A stretch of DNA of 64,000 nt, taken from NCBI RefSeq assembly GCF_017571475.1, contig NZ_JAGETW010000007.1, positions 62,001 to 126,000 on the forward strand. The letters are read 5' to 3'. The notes beneath the pieces were generated by a model, which saw only the letters and a list, made by a program, of their open reading frames with translations, searched no databases and was not told the DNA's origin. Shown here piece by piece: positions 55,677 to 64,000 of the stretch. Within the stretch, counting starts at the first letter, position 1; the number at the start of each line of letters is the position of its first letter. This DNA is from Thiomicrorhabdus sp. 6S3-12 (GTDB lineage: Bacteria; Pseudomonadota; Gammaproteobacteria; Thiomicrospirales; Thiomicrospiraceae). Position numbers and translations under genes: made by a program.

Positions 55677-55784
55677 GCTCTTCGCCGAGTTCGTTGTTTG
55701 TTGGACAAGCAACAAAGTTGGGGGAAGTCGTTAGGTTAAAATTGAGGGAAAGTGAAATATTTAAAAGGCTTCTCAATTAAAATT

Positions 55785-55810
55785 GCCAAATTTAATTTGG
55801 CTCTGACCCC
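55785..55810. repeat. Palindrome with TCTGACCCC tail, mobile-element remnant
   Basis: GCCAAATT-T-AATTTGGC (55785-55801) is followed by TCTGACCCC. Sequences of this kind (read as GGGGTCAGAG plus an AT-rich palindrome) are common beside REP-associated transposases in proteobacteria, from memory. No transposase is present here, so this is at most a remnant. Confidence 0.4.
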
Positions 55811-55846
55811 AATTATTTCACCAGTTATAAGCTGAATTGTATTTTT

Positions 55847-56098
55847 TTACAAGAATAACTCAGGATATTTATTTTTGAATTTTTCATAAATCATATCGAT
55901 ATTGTCAGCACTACTACAGCTTATATTAATTCGGCGCGGGGCTAGTAATGGTTTATTATTTTTATCAGTAAAATAAACTGCTATTTTTCCTAAATCACTA
56001 TCGCAGTCAAAGTGAGAAATATTACATCTCCCATTTTCTAGCTTTTTTTGTTGGTCGATCACAGCTTTTAATTGACGCAATGTTTCCGATAATTCCAT
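55847..56098 (-). CDS. 83-residue orphan protein
   Basis: Begins MELSETLRQLKAVIDQQKK, a likely helix, then a beta-rich part with several cysteines and ends KNKYPELFL. AT-rich codons unlike the neighbouring housekeeping genes suggest recent arrival. No family recognised. It lies 42 bp downstream of the coiled-coil gene on the same strand. Confidence 0.6.
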   Translation of the reverse strand: MELSETLRQLKAVIDQQKKLENGRCNISHFDCDSDLGKIAVYFTDKNNKPLLAPRRINISCSSADNIDMIYEKFKNKYPELFL

Positions 56099-56140
56099 AT
56101 GGTGAGCCTAACTATTAAATGTTACTTGGTTTATTCGTAA

Positions 56141-56599
56141 TTAAAATTCATCAAAAGGACTATGATAACTAGCTGTACCTATATATGGAGAATAGTTATC
56201 ATCAGTGTAACTATTCTTACAAGTCTTACATTCCCAGTAGCCTTCTCCGTTGCCTTGTAATCGGATTAATTCTTTATTTTTATCATAACATTGCTGGCAA
56301 AACGGACCTTCTTTACCATTGTCTGCTATATGCCAGTAGTATGGATGTTCCCAGCTTAAGTTTTCTTCAGTTGATAAGGCTTTTTTTAGGGCGTTTATTT
56401 CGTCATCTTTGGAATGAACTAATTGTTGAATATCAGACATTTCCATTTTTACATCAGCGAGTGCAGATATGATTTCAGCAAGCTTTAGCTTTAATTCGGC
56501 TTTTTCTAAAGATGAATCACTTTCCTTTAGAACTTTAGCAATATCTGTTGCTGTTTTTATACTTCCTAGAGCCGTGCTAATAGTAGCGGTAATATCCAT
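56141..56599 (-). CDS. Coiled-coil protein with C-terminal zinc ribbon, accessory type
   Basis: 152 residues. An N-terminal helix, then a heptad-like coil (about 28-80, e.g. LEKAELKLKLAEIISAL), then a zinc-ribbon-like end with CQQC at about 101-104 and CKTC at about 123-126. Proteins of this build are frequent in genomic islands and phage-related DNA; function unknown. AT-rich, like the orphan gene behind it. It starts at an ATG upstream of the metH terminator region. Confidence 0.75.
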   Translation of the reverse strand: MDITATISTALGSIKTATDIAKVLKESDSSLEKAELKLKLAEIISALADVKMEMSDIQQLVHSKDDEINALKKALSTEENLSWEHPYYWHIADNGKEGPFCQQCYDKNKELIRLQGNGEGYWECKTCKNSYTDDNYSPYIGTASYHSPFDEF

Positions 56600-56642
56600 G
56601 TTGTTTTGTCTTCTTTATAGGATGTATATAAATTAGATAACA

Positions 56643-56665
56643 AAAAAGGTGCTAAAAAGCGCCTT
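56643..56665 (-). terminator. Likely terminator after metH
   Basis: On the minus strand AAAGGCGC pairs with GCACCTTT (one mismatch) around a short T-rich loop and runs into further T residues. It lies about 25 bp after the metH stop. Confidence 0.6.
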
Positions 56666-56689
56666 TATTATACATGGCTAATGATTTGC

Positions 56690-59600
56690 TTACTGCGCAA
56701 AATCTTCAGGGTCGTAGCCAAGGTTTGGCGCCAGCCATTTCTCGGCTTCTTCGACGCTCCAGCCTTTACGGTGGGCGTAGTCTTCGACTTGGTCGCGACC
56801 GACTGAACCGATACCGAAGTATTTGGAATCCGGATGCGAGAAGTAGACACCGGAAACCGCCGCTGTTGGCGTCATGGCGTAGCTTGACGTCAGTTCCAGA
56901 CCGATTTCGGTATCCGGTTTAAGCAGTTCCCAAATGGTGCCTTTTTCGGTGTGTTCCGGACAGGCCGGATAACCTGGAGCAGGGCGGATGCCCTGGTATT
57001 TCTCGCGAATAAGCGCTTCGTTATCCAGATCTTCATCCGGCGCATAGCCCCATTCTTCTTTACGCACCATTTCATGCAAAGTTTCGGCAAAGGCTTCGGC
57101 AAAACGATCCGCCAGTGCTTTCAGCATAATCGCTTCATAGTCGTTGTGCTCGGCTTCAAATTCCGCCGCTTTTTCATCACAGCCGATACCGCCGGAAACG
57201 GCGAACAGACCGACATAGTCGGCAATTCCGGTTTCTTTCGGCGCAATATAATCGCTTAGACACTGGTTATAACCGCCGCGTTTTTTCTCCGCCTGTTGAC
57301 GCAGATTGTGCAGAACGGTCAGTACTTCGGTGCGCGATTCGTCGGTATAAACTTCAATATCATCGCCAATCGCATTCGCCGGATAGAAACCGTACACGGC
57401 TTTGGCAGTCAGCCATTTTTCAGAGATGATTTTCTCCACCATGGCCTGCGCATCGGCATACACCTTACGCGCTTCTTCACCGACGACTTTATCGTCGAGA
57501 ATACGCGGGAACAAGCCGTGCAGTTCCCACGACTGGAAGAACGGCGACCAGTCGAAACGTTCCAGCAGTTTTTCCAGCGGGTAATCTTCAATCACGCGCG
57601 AACCGAGGAAGCTTGGTTTCACCGGTGCATAGCCGTTCCAGTCGATTTCGATACGGTTTTCACGCGCCTTGTTAATCGGCACACGTTTGACCTGCTTGGC
57701 GCGCGCTTTACGCTCTTCACGCACCTGCTCGTATTCGGCACGAATCTTCGTTGCAAAGTCGGCTTTCAGGTCGTTAGAAATCAGACTTTGCGCCACACCG
57801 ACCGCACGTGATGCATCCTTAACGTACACCACCGGATGATCGTATTGCGGTTCGATTTTGACAGCAGTATGAGCTTTGGAAGTGGTCGCCCCACCGATCA
57901 GCAGAGGCAAGTCCATATTGCGCTCTTTCATCAGTTTGGCGACATTGACCATCTCTTCCAACGACGGGGTAATCAGACCGGAAAGTCCGATCACATTCGC
58001 GCCTTCGGCCACCGCAGTGTCGAGAATTTTCTCGGCAGGCACCATAACCCCCAGATCGATGACCTCGAAGTTATTACATTGCAGTACCACGCCGACGATG
58101 TTCTTACCGATATCGTGTACGTCGCCCTTAACGGTCGCCATGACGATCTTACCTTGCTGCTGGCCTTCGGTTTTCGCCGCCAGCAGATAAGGGTCAAGAT
58201 AGGCCACCGCGCGCTTCATAACACGGGCCGATTTAACCACCTGCGGCAGGAACATTTTCCCGGAACCGAACAGATCGCCGACCACGTTCATGCCGTCCAT
58301 CAGCGGCCCTTCGATAACCGAAAGACCGGAGCCGAGTTTTTGATAGGCTTCTTCGGTATCTTCTTCGATAAAGTCGGTGATCCCTTTGACCAGCGCATGC
58401 TCAAGACGTTTTTCGACCGAGGCTTCGCGCCAAGCGGTATCGGCGACCTTACTGGCGGCAGAACCGTCGCCACGGAACTCTTCGGCCACTTCCAGCAGGC
58501 GTTCACCGGCTTCTGGGTCTTTGTTCAGAATGACATCTTCTACGGCTAGGCGCAGTTTCTCCGGCAGGTCATCGTAAATCGCCATTTGCCCGGCGTTAAC
58601 GATCCCCATGTCCATGCCTTCTTTAATCGCGTAGTACAGGAATACCGAGTGAATCGCTTCACGCACCGGATTGTTGCCGCGGAAGGAGAAGGAGACGTTG
58701 GAGACACCGCCGGAAATCTTGGCGTGCGGCAGGTTGGCTTTAATCCAGGTTACCGCATTGATAAAGTCCAGACCGTAGTTGTTGTGCTCTTCGATACCGG
58801 TCGCGACCGCGAAGATATTCGGGTCGAAAATAATGTCTTGCGGCAGGAAACCGACTTTTTCGGTCAGTACTTCATAGGAGCGTTTACAGATCTCGATTTT
58901 GCGCTCAAGCGTGTCCGCCTGACCGTCTTCGTCGAAGGCCATAACGATGGTTGCCGCACCGTACTGTTTTACTTTGCGTGCGTGTTCGATAAAGGCTTCT
59001 TCGCCCTCTTTGAGCGAGATGGAGTTAACAACCCCTTTACCCTGAATGCATTTCAGACCGGCTTCGATGACTTCCCATTTCGAGGAGTCGATCATAATCG
59101 GAACACGCGACGCTTCCGGCTCGGAGGCCAGCAGGTTGAGGAATTTGACCATGCACGCCTTGGCGTCCAACATCCCTTCGTCCATATTGACGTCGATAAT
59201 CTGCGCGCCGTCTTCCACCTGCTTCACGGCGATCTCGATCGCTTCTTCGTAGTTCTCTTCGATAATCAGGCGTTTGAATTTGGCCGAACCAGTGACGTTA
59301 TTACGTTCACCGACGTTCACAAATAGCGAGTCTTCGTCGATATTCAACGGTTCCAAACCAGACAGGCGGCAGGCCGGGTGGATTTCCGGCAAGGTGCGCG
59401 CCGGGTGTTTTTGCGCGGCTTCCGCCATGGCCTGTACGTGATCCGGCGTGGTACCGCAACAACCACCGATAATATTGATCCAGCCGTGCTCGGCCCAGTG
59501 TGCGATCTCCGCCGCCATCTGTTCCGGGGTTTCGTCGTATTCACCGAATTCGTTCGGCAGACCGGCGTTCGGATGAATCGACACATAGGTTTCGCAGACG

Positions 59601-60394
59601 CGGCTCAGTTCCTGTACATAAGGGCGCAGCTCTTCCGGTCCCAAGGCACAGTTCAGGCCGACCGAAAGCGGTTCGGCGTGTGCCACGGCGTTATAGAAGG
59701 CTTCGGTGGTCTGACCGGACAGGGTACGGCCGGAGGCGTCGGTGATAGTACCGGAAAGCATAATCGGAACTTCATAACCGACTTCGTTTTCCACTTCTTT
59801 AACCGCAAAGATTGCCGCTTTCGCGTTTAGGGTATCGAAAATCGTTTCAATCAGAATGGTGTCCACACCACCTTCCAGAAGAGCATGCGTCGCTTGTTTG
59901 TAGGCGGTAACCAGTTCGTCGAAAGAGGTGTTACGGAAACCCGGGTCGTTGACGTCCGGCGAGATAGACGCAGTGCGGTTTGTTGGCCCCAAAACACCTG
60001 CGACAAAGCGCGGTTTGCCGTCTTCTGACTCGGCAATGTCGCATGCTTCGCGGGCCACCTTGGCACAGGCAAGGTTCAGCTCGCTGACATATTCCTGCAT
60101 GTCGTAGTCAGCCTGTGCAATGGTGGTGGCGTTAAAGGAGTTGGTTTCGACAATATCGACACCTTTGCGCAGAAAGTCCAAATGAATATCGCGAATCACG
60201 TCCGGTTTGGTCATCGCCAGAATATCGTTGTTGCCTTTGATATCCATGTGATAGTCGGCAAAGCGCTCGCCACGGAAATCCTCTTCGCTCAGGTTTAAGC
60301 CCTGAATCATTGTCCCCATGGCACCGTCAAGGATGACGACTCGCTCGGCCAGCAAGGATTTCAAAATGGATAAACGTTGTGCGCGTGAACTCAT
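56690..60394 (-). CDS. metH: Cobalamin-dependent methionine synthase
   Basis: 1234 residues, full length. Homocysteine domain with zinc cysteines in GLNCALGP (C249) and [10 protein letters not shown] (C312, C313); methyltetrahydrofolate domain; cobalamin domain with the base-off histidine in GDVHDIGKN; and a C-terminal reactivation domain that ends with the SAM-binding [12 protein letters not shown] region. It makes methionine from homocysteine using methyl-B12. No cobalamin riboswitch was seen in the 250 bp upstream. Confidence 0.98.
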   Translation of the reverse strand: MSSRAQRLSILKSLLAERVVILDGAMGTMIQGLNLSEEDFRGERFADYHMDIKGNNDILAMTKPDVIRDIHLDFLRKGVDIVETNSFNATTIAQADYDMQEYVSELNLACAKVAREACDIAESEDGKPRFVAGVLGPTNRTASISPDVNDPGFRNTSFDELVTAYKQATHALLEGGVDTILIETIFDTLNAKAAIFAVKEVENEVGYEVPIMLSGTITDASGRTLSGQTTEAFYNAVAHAEPLSVGLNCALGPEELRPYVQELSRVCETYVSIHPNAGLPNEFGEYDETPEQMAAEIAHWAEHGWINIIGGCCGTTPDHVQAMAEAAQKHPARTLPEIHPACRLSGLEPLNIDEDSLFVNVGERNNVTGSAKFKRLIIEENYEEAIEIAVKQVEDGAQIIDVNMDEGMLDAKACMVKFLNLLASEPEASRVPIMIDSSKWEVIEAGLKCIQGKGVVNSISLKEGEEAFIEHARKVKQYGAATIVMAFDEDGQADTLERKIEICKRSYEVLTEKVGFLPQDIIFDPNIFAVATGIEEHNNYGLDFINAVTWIKANLPHAKISGGVSNVSFSFRGNNPVREAIHSVFLYYAIKEGMDMGIVNAGQMAIYDDLPEKLRLAVEDVILNKDPEAGERLLEVAEEFRGDGSAASKVADTAWREASVEKRLEHALVKGITDFIEEDTEEAYQKLGSGLSVIEGPLMDGMNVVGDLFGSGKMFLPQVVKSARVMKRAVAYLDPYLLAAKTEGQQQGKIVMATVKGDVHDIGKNIVGVVLQCNNFEVIDLGVMVPAEKILDTAVAEGANVIGLSGLITPSLEEMVNVAKLMKERNMDLPLLIGGATTSKAHTAVKIEPQYDHPVVYVKDASRAVGVAQSLISNDLKADFATKIRAEYEQVREERKARAKQVKRVPINKARENRIEIDWNGYAPVKPSFLGSRVIEDYPLEKLLERFDWSPFFQSWELHGLFPRILDDKVVGEEARKVYADAQAMVEKIISEKWLTAKAVYGFYPANAIGDDIEVYTDESRTEVLTVLHNLRQQAEKKRGGYNQCLSDYIAPKETGIADYVGLFAVSGGIGCDEKAAEFEAEHNDYEAIMLKALADRFAEAFAETLHEMVRKEEWGYAPDEDLDNEALIREKYQGIRPAPGYPACPEHTEKGTIWELLKPDTEIGLELTSSYAMTPTAAVSGVYFSHPDSKYFGIGSVGRDQVEDYAHRKGWSVEEAEKWLAPNLGYDPEDFAQ

Positions 60395-60647
60395 GAAACT
60401 TTCCCGTAAATTATGCGGTTAGAGAGATAAAATTAAGCCGGTCATTTTACCCGATTTTGAAATTTTCGTCTGTAATCATTCACTTCGCGCGAATTTGCCC
60501 ATCGGCTCAGAGTGAGGGGGCGGTGTCGCGGGCAAGCGGTTTTTTGTTACGCTCTTCGGGTATGGCCTACAGGAGTTGCTATAATAACGGTTTTGTTTGC
60601 CATCAAGCCGGGACGTCTGTGCCGGGCGTAATTAGATTGAATTGACT

Positions 60648-61733
60648 ATGTTGTGCCAAGTTTTTCCTGAAACCTACCAACAGCAGCTTGCTGACAAGGT
60701 AGAACGTTTGCAGTCTTTACTGCCGCAGACCCCGAATCTGCAGGTGTTTGAATCGCCGAGTGCGCATTACCGCGCCCGCGCCGAATTTCGTGTCTGGCAT
60801 GAAGATGACGATACTTTCTATATTATGTTCGATCAGGAAACCAAGCAGAAAGTCCGCATAGACCAATGTCCGATGGCGATCGAGCCGATTGCCGATCTGA
60901 TGGCGCCCCTGATGGAGGCGATCAAAAGCGAGCCGGTATTGCGCACAAAACTGTTTCAGGTCGATTTTCTGGCAACGCTGAGCGGCGAGATGCTGGTCAC
61001 TTTGATCTACCGCCGTCAGATTGAAGGCGATGAGGCCTGGTTGCAGGCGGCGGACAGTCTTCGCAAACAGCTGCCGATCACGCATATTATCGGGCGCGCC
61101 CGCAAGCAGAAAATTCTGCTCGATGCCGATTTTGTCACCGAAACCCTGGAGGTGGACGGGAAGCCGTATCACTACCAGCAGATCGAAAACAGCTTTACCC
61201 AGCCGAACCCTTATGTCGCGCAGCATATGCTGCACTGGGCGCGTTCCGTTTCCGGCCAGTCGGACGGGGATCTGATCGAACTGTACTGCGGTAACGGCAA
61301 CTTCTCGATCGCTTTGGCCGATTGTTACCGCAAGGTGCTGGCGACGGAGATTTCCAAAACTTCGGTCGCCTCGGCGCAGGTGAACATTGCGGCCAATCAG
61401 GTCGAAAATCTGCAGATTATCAAGATGGCGGCCGAAGAGGTCACCGAGGCTTTCGGCGGGCGCGAATTCAACCGTCTCAAAGGTATCGACCTGCAATCCT
61501 ATGATTTCAGTACGATCTTCGTCGATCCGCCGCGCTCCGGTCTGGATGACCTGACCCGCAAGATGGTCTGCGACTACGAGCGGATTATCTATATTTCCTG
61601 CAACCCGGAAACTCTGGCCAGAGATTTGGAAGTTCTGACGCAGACGCACGAGATTCAGCAGACAGCGTTGTTCGATCAGTTTCCTTACACGCATCATATT
61701 GAAAGCGGCGTTTTTCTGACCCGTCGTTCCTGA
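60648..61733 (+). CDS. trmA: tRNA (uracil-5)-methyltransferase
   Basis: 361 residues from the ATG at 60648 (an in-frame TTG two codons earlier is the alternative). SAM motif [12 protein letters not shown], the DPPRSGL catalytic region and [11 protein letters not shown] with the nucleophilic cysteine are all present. It makes ribothymidine at position 54 of tRNAs. Length fits E. coli TrmA (366). Divergent from metH. Confidence 0.96.
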   Translation: MLCQVFPETYQQQLADKVERLQSLLPQTPNLQVFESPSAHYRARAEFRVWHEDDDTFYIMFDQETKQKVRIDQCPMAIEPIADLMAPLMEAIKSEPVLRTKLFQVDFLATLSGEMLVTLIYRRQIEGDEAWLQAADSLRKQLPITHIIGRARKQKILLDADFVTETLEVDGKPYHYQQIENSFTQPNPYVAQHMLHWARSVSGQSDGDLIELYCGNGNFSIALADCYRKVLATEISKTSVASAQVNIAANQVENLQIIKMAAEEVTEAFGGREFNRLKGIDLQSYDFSTIFVDPPRSGLDDLTRKMVCDYERIIYISCNPETLARDLEVLTQTHEIQQTALFDQFPYTHHIESGVFLTRRS

Positions 61734-61862
61734 TCCCGCACCGTTCAAGCTTTTGGCTTTGGCTGACGATCATACTTTCGTCATATTTTGCGGGTTGGGC
61801 TTGTGTAAAATGGGGCCAGTTTTTTTCGTATATTAGCGATTAGTAATTTTTAGGAGAATCCT

Positions 61863-62627
61863 ATGGTATTTGCCTGGATTGGCGCACTGTTTATCGGGAT
61901 TACGCTCGGGCTGCTAGGCTCCGGCGGATCGATCTTAACCGTTCCGGTTCTGACCTATGTAGTCGGTCAGGAGACGAAAGTGGCGATAGCCGGATCATTG
62001 ATGATTGTCGGTATTATCAGTGTCTTTTCAGCAATACCCTATGCCCACCAAAAGCTGGTTCAGTGGAAAACTGTGGTTCTCTTCGGGGTTCCGGGAATGG
62101 CCGGTGCCGTAGCCGGTGCCTGGAGCGCGCATTTTGTCTCGGACGCAATTCAGATGCTGATCTTCACCGTTCTTTTACTGATTGCCGCCTATTTTATGTA
62201 CAAGCCGATGAAGCTTCAGGACGGGGAGCATGAACCGCGCGCTTTTTATAAGATTGCCATCGACGGTTTTATCGTCGGCGGTGTGACCGGGCTGGTAGGT
62301 GTCGGCGGCGGATTCCTGATTATCCCTGCGCTGGTGCTTCTGGGTGGTTTGTCGATGCGTCTGGCGGTCGGAACCAGTCTGGTAATTATTGCGGTTAAGT
62401 CGTTTGCCGGCTTTGCCGAATATCTGTCGGTACTCAAGGCGCTGGATCTGACTCTGGACTGGTCTATTATCGGTATCTTCTCGGCGATCGGTATTGTTGG
62501 CGGCTGGCTGGGGCACAAGATCAGCTCCAGAATCGATCAAGATGCGCTCAAGAAAGGCTTCGCGATCTTTATGCTGTTGATGGGGCTGTTTATTCTTTAT
62601 AAAAACTTGCCGGCGCTACTTGCCTAA
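61863..62627 (+). CDS. TauE/SafE family sulfite/anion exporter
   Basis: 254 residues with eight hydrophobic segments and two internal repeats, each with the family's glycine pattern (LGLLGSGGSILTVP and GLVGVGGGFLIIPAL). TauE/SafE proteins export sulfite, sulfoacetate or similar organosulfur anions. In a sulfur-oxidiser this would protect against sulfite, but the substrate is inferred. A ribosome site AGGAGA precedes the ATG. Confidence 0.9.
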   Translation: MVFAWIGALFIGITLGLLGSGGSILTVPVLTYVVGQETKVAIAGSLMIVGIISVFSAIPYAHQKLVQWKTVVLFGVPGMAGAVAGAWSAHFVSDAIQMLIFTVLLLIAAYFMYKPMKLQDGEHEPRAFYKIAIDGFIVGGVTGLVGVGGGFLIIPALVLLGGLSMRLAVGTSLVIIAVKSFAGFAEYLSVLKALDLTLDWSIIGIFSAIGIVGGWLGHKISSRIDQDALKKGFAIFMLLMGLFILYKNLPALLA

Positions 62628-62652
62628 GCTGAACAGCTCTCTTTCATATACA

Positions 62653-62681
62653 AAAACGGCGCTTATTAAGCGCCGTTTTTT
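62653..62681 (+). terminator. Intrinsic terminator after the TauE/SafE gene
   Basis: AAAACGGCGCTT pairs perfectly with AAGCGCCGTTTT across a three-base loop and runs into T residues, 26 bp after the stop. Confidence 0.92.
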
Positions 62682-62711
62682 ATTGTCCGCAGTGCAACGC
62701 TGACTAACCGC

Positions 62712-62966
62712 CTACTGCTGTCCGTGCCCGAGTTCTTTAGGCGTTTCCTTCAATTCAGGTTTGCGCTGTTCCGCCTGTTTAAGGTCTTGAATATAGGCGC
62801 GAATACCTGCTGCGAGCGCCGGGTTTTCTTTGGCATAGTTTTCGAATCCGGCTGTATACGGATCATTATAGGAACCGCTTTCCTGAGAGGCCGAGGCCAG
62901 ACTCGGCAGGTTTAAGCCGGTTGTGACTGCCAGAGCGGCAAACATTAAAGGCAAGTTTTTTCGCAT
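62712..62966 (-). CDS. Small exported protein, unknown
   Basis: 84 residues from the ATG at 62966 (the frame also has an earlier start). Signal peptide: MRKNLP, hydrophobic stretch, then SLASASQ with cleavage near ASA. The mature part of about 60 residues is charged and helical (IRAYIQDLKQAEQRKPELKE without the spacer) and ends HGQQ. No family recognised. Periplasmic. Confidence 0.68.
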   Translation of the reverse strand: MRKNLPLMFAALAVTTGLNLPSLASASQESGSYNDPYTAGFENYAKENPALAAGIRAYIQDLKQAEQRKPELKETPKELGHGQQ

Positions 62967-63221
62967 ATACACCACCAAATCATTTTTGTGAGTTAATGAG
63001 CTGAAACGCAAGTGTCATTGCGAACAATAATCTAAAGACGGCGTTGGTTTTTTTAAAGGGCGTCGATACTGGAAAGTGTCTAATTTCCCTCTATTCAGCC
63101 GGGCATAGGGCCATTAACAAACTGTCATTTAAGTTTCATATTGGCTTCTGTTACGGCCGCTACCATTCCCCCGATTAAAAATACTTACAGATTAACGGGT
63201 TTATTCTCGGGGGCATGCGAA

Positions 63222-64000
63222 GTGAAAAATTTATCGATTGTGAAACGACTGTGGCTCAATTTGTCGATTGCGGTAGTGATTACTTTTGCGATCGCTTGGG
63301 GCGGTTTAAGCGGTTTGTGGAAAGCGCAGGCTTCTTCCAGCAGCATTCTGCAGCAGGAAACGCAGAAGATCGCGCCGATCGAAAATTTTCATGACGGTTT
63401 CCGTGCGCTGGTGGATGAAATGATGCGCCTTCTGCTGACCCGCTCCGACGAAGGGCAGATAAAATTTGCCCAGGCTTTGGATGCTCAGCAGAGTCTGCTG
63501 CTTGAATTTTTTGCGAGGCTGGGTGTGGAGGTCGAAGATAACGGCAATGGTTATTTGCAAATGGCTGCGGATCAGGTCGGAGTTCAAACACCCGAGGTTG
63601 CAGAGCAGGCTGAAGATTTATTGGCGATCAACCGCGTTCTGATCAATCTGCAGAAAGCGACGCAGAGTTACCTGTTTCTGAAAAAAGATATTGAAAACAC
63701 CTATCAATACGGTATCGAAAGCAGCTCGGAGTCAATTGAAGAGAAGTTGCAGACTCTGCTGAGCAGTGACACTGTGACTGAAGAACCGGCCTTGCAGCAG
63801 AATATCTCAAGTCTGCAGGAGAAGTTGCGGATCTCCAAACGTCTGGCGGCGCAACTGATGGTCTCCGGCGATTTTGCCTTTCTTGACCAGTTCGAAGAGA
63901 AGGGATTGGGTGAAAGTGCGAAACAGGATCTCGCCTCGCTTAACGAGGCGTTGAGCGGTAACTTCCTGGTGCAGGAAACATTCGAAGGCGTGAATGATTC
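63222..64000 (+). CDS. N-terminal part of a membrane sensor, probably chemoreceptor or kinase
   Basis: Starts at a GTG behind a run of five G residues and stays open to the right edge (259 residues visible). A membrane helix at about 11-33 is followed by a long helical region rich in Gln, Glu and Leu, as in the periplasmic helical sensor of chemotaxis receptors and some kinases. The output domain lies outside the window, so the class is not certain. Confidence 0.6.
   Translation, partial: MKNLSIVKRLWLNLSIAVVITFAIAWGGLSGLWKAQASSSSILQQETQKIAPIENFHDGFRALVDEMMRLLLTRSDEGQIKFAQALDAQQSLLLEFFARLGVEVEDNGNGYLQMAADQVGVQTPEVAEQAEDLLAINRVLINLQKATQSYLFLKKDIENTYQYGIESSSESIEEKLQTLLSSDTVTEEPALQQNISSLQEKLRISKRLAAQLMVSGDFAFLDQFEEKGLGESAKQDLASLNEALSGNFLVQETFEGVND

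Larger units (their letters stand above)
55217..55846. other. 630-bp gene-free stretch with repeats
   Basis: No open frame of useful length on either strand. It holds a long fold-back element (55256-55676), several short hairpins, and a palindrome followed by TCTGACCCC near its right end; these are listed separately. Composition differs from the flanking genes. Confidence 0.7.

Noticed and set aside
55217-55846. CRISPR array or tRNA gene in the gene-free stretch
   Set aside because: Repeats are inverted, not tandem with spacers, and no tRNA T-arm or anticodon arm was found.
58586-59326. 246-codon plus-strand frame inside metH (and similar frames at 57836 and 57296)
   Set aside because: Antisense shadows of metH, a full-length and certain gene.
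60395-60647. Cobalamin or SAM riboswitch upstream of metH
   Set aside because: None of the conserved B12-box or SAM-box elements could be found in the gap.
60717-61748. 343-codon open frame on the minus strand opposite trmA
   Set aside because: It mirrors trmA, which has clear catalytic motifs; the antisense product shows no recognisable pattern and no ribosome site.
63120-63221. Sigma-28 promoter for the sensor gene at the right edge
   Set aside because: Best alignment (TTAC-N15-CCCGATTA) matches only eight of twelve bases, too weak to call.

Overview
The window reads as ordinary chromosome of a gammaproteobacterium with a respiratory, probably sulfur-oxidising lifestyle. Gene content and style (complete cbb3 oxidase cluster ccoNOQP-ccoGHIS, a his-hinT-tat block, a split YeeE/YedE pair, a TauE/SafE exporter, bioB-bioF, metH, several c-di-GMP and chemotaxis genes, roughly 50% G+C) suggest the Thiomicrospira/Hydrogenovibrio/Thiomicrorhabdus group. 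That placement is inference from gene content, not a search result. No rRNA or tRNA gene, CRISPR array or intact transposase was seen.

Layout. 0-9.2 kb (minus strand): an AsmA-like envelope protein running off the left edge, an alanine/glycine:sodium symporter, a compact three-gene operon (circularly permuted ATP-grasp, alpha-E, zinc metallopeptidase), then bioB-bioF with a lipoprotein gene behind them. 9.3-11.7 kb: comF and a CDF metal exporter on plus, facing a zinc metalloprotease. 11.7-19.3 kb (minus): hisB-hisH-hisA-hisF-hisE, hinT, tatA-tatB-tatC, and a secreted thioredoxin-fold YyaL-like protein whose GTG start lies inside tatC. 19.3-28.6 kb (plus): a 570-bp promoter region and the whole cbb3 oxidase structural and assembly cluster, with an extra 45-residue membrane protein between ccoP and ccoG.

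28.6-44.4 kb (minus): patatin-like phospholipase, a HIT protein, two unknown membrane proteins, an Hpt protein beside a receiver-PAS-GGDEF-EAL protein, dtd and proline iminopeptidase, typA, the YeeE pair, a ParB-like small protein, a membrane GGDEF-EAL protein, a phosphoglycerate-mutase-like phosphatase, an acyl-CoA-dehydrogenase-like protein, YqhA and a DUF2798 protein. 44.6-53.4 kb: a PaaI-type thioesterase and YaeQ on plus; HemG, a methyltransferase, a ferric-reductase-like flavocytochrome, an Aer-like chemoreceptor with a single-domain receiver, and dbpA on minus.

53.5-56.6 kb is the most accessory-looking part: a VF530 protein, a leucine-rich-repeat protein kinase, a ~420-bp non-coding element built as a long imperfect inverted repeat, and two AT-rich orphan genes. 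56.7-64 kb: metH, trmA, a TauE/SafE exporter, a small secreted protein and the start of a membrane sensor cut by the right edge.

Most of the window is well-known housekeeping biology. The items most worth following are the ATP-grasp/alpha-E/metallopeptidase operon without its usual transglutaminase partner, the fold-back element at 55.25-55.68 kb, the structured intergenic DNA between dbpA and the chemoreceptor, the tatC/YyaL overlap with a terminator-like hairpin inside the second gene, the extra small protein in the cbb3 cluster, and a good sigma-28 promoter match in front of the chemoreceptor.
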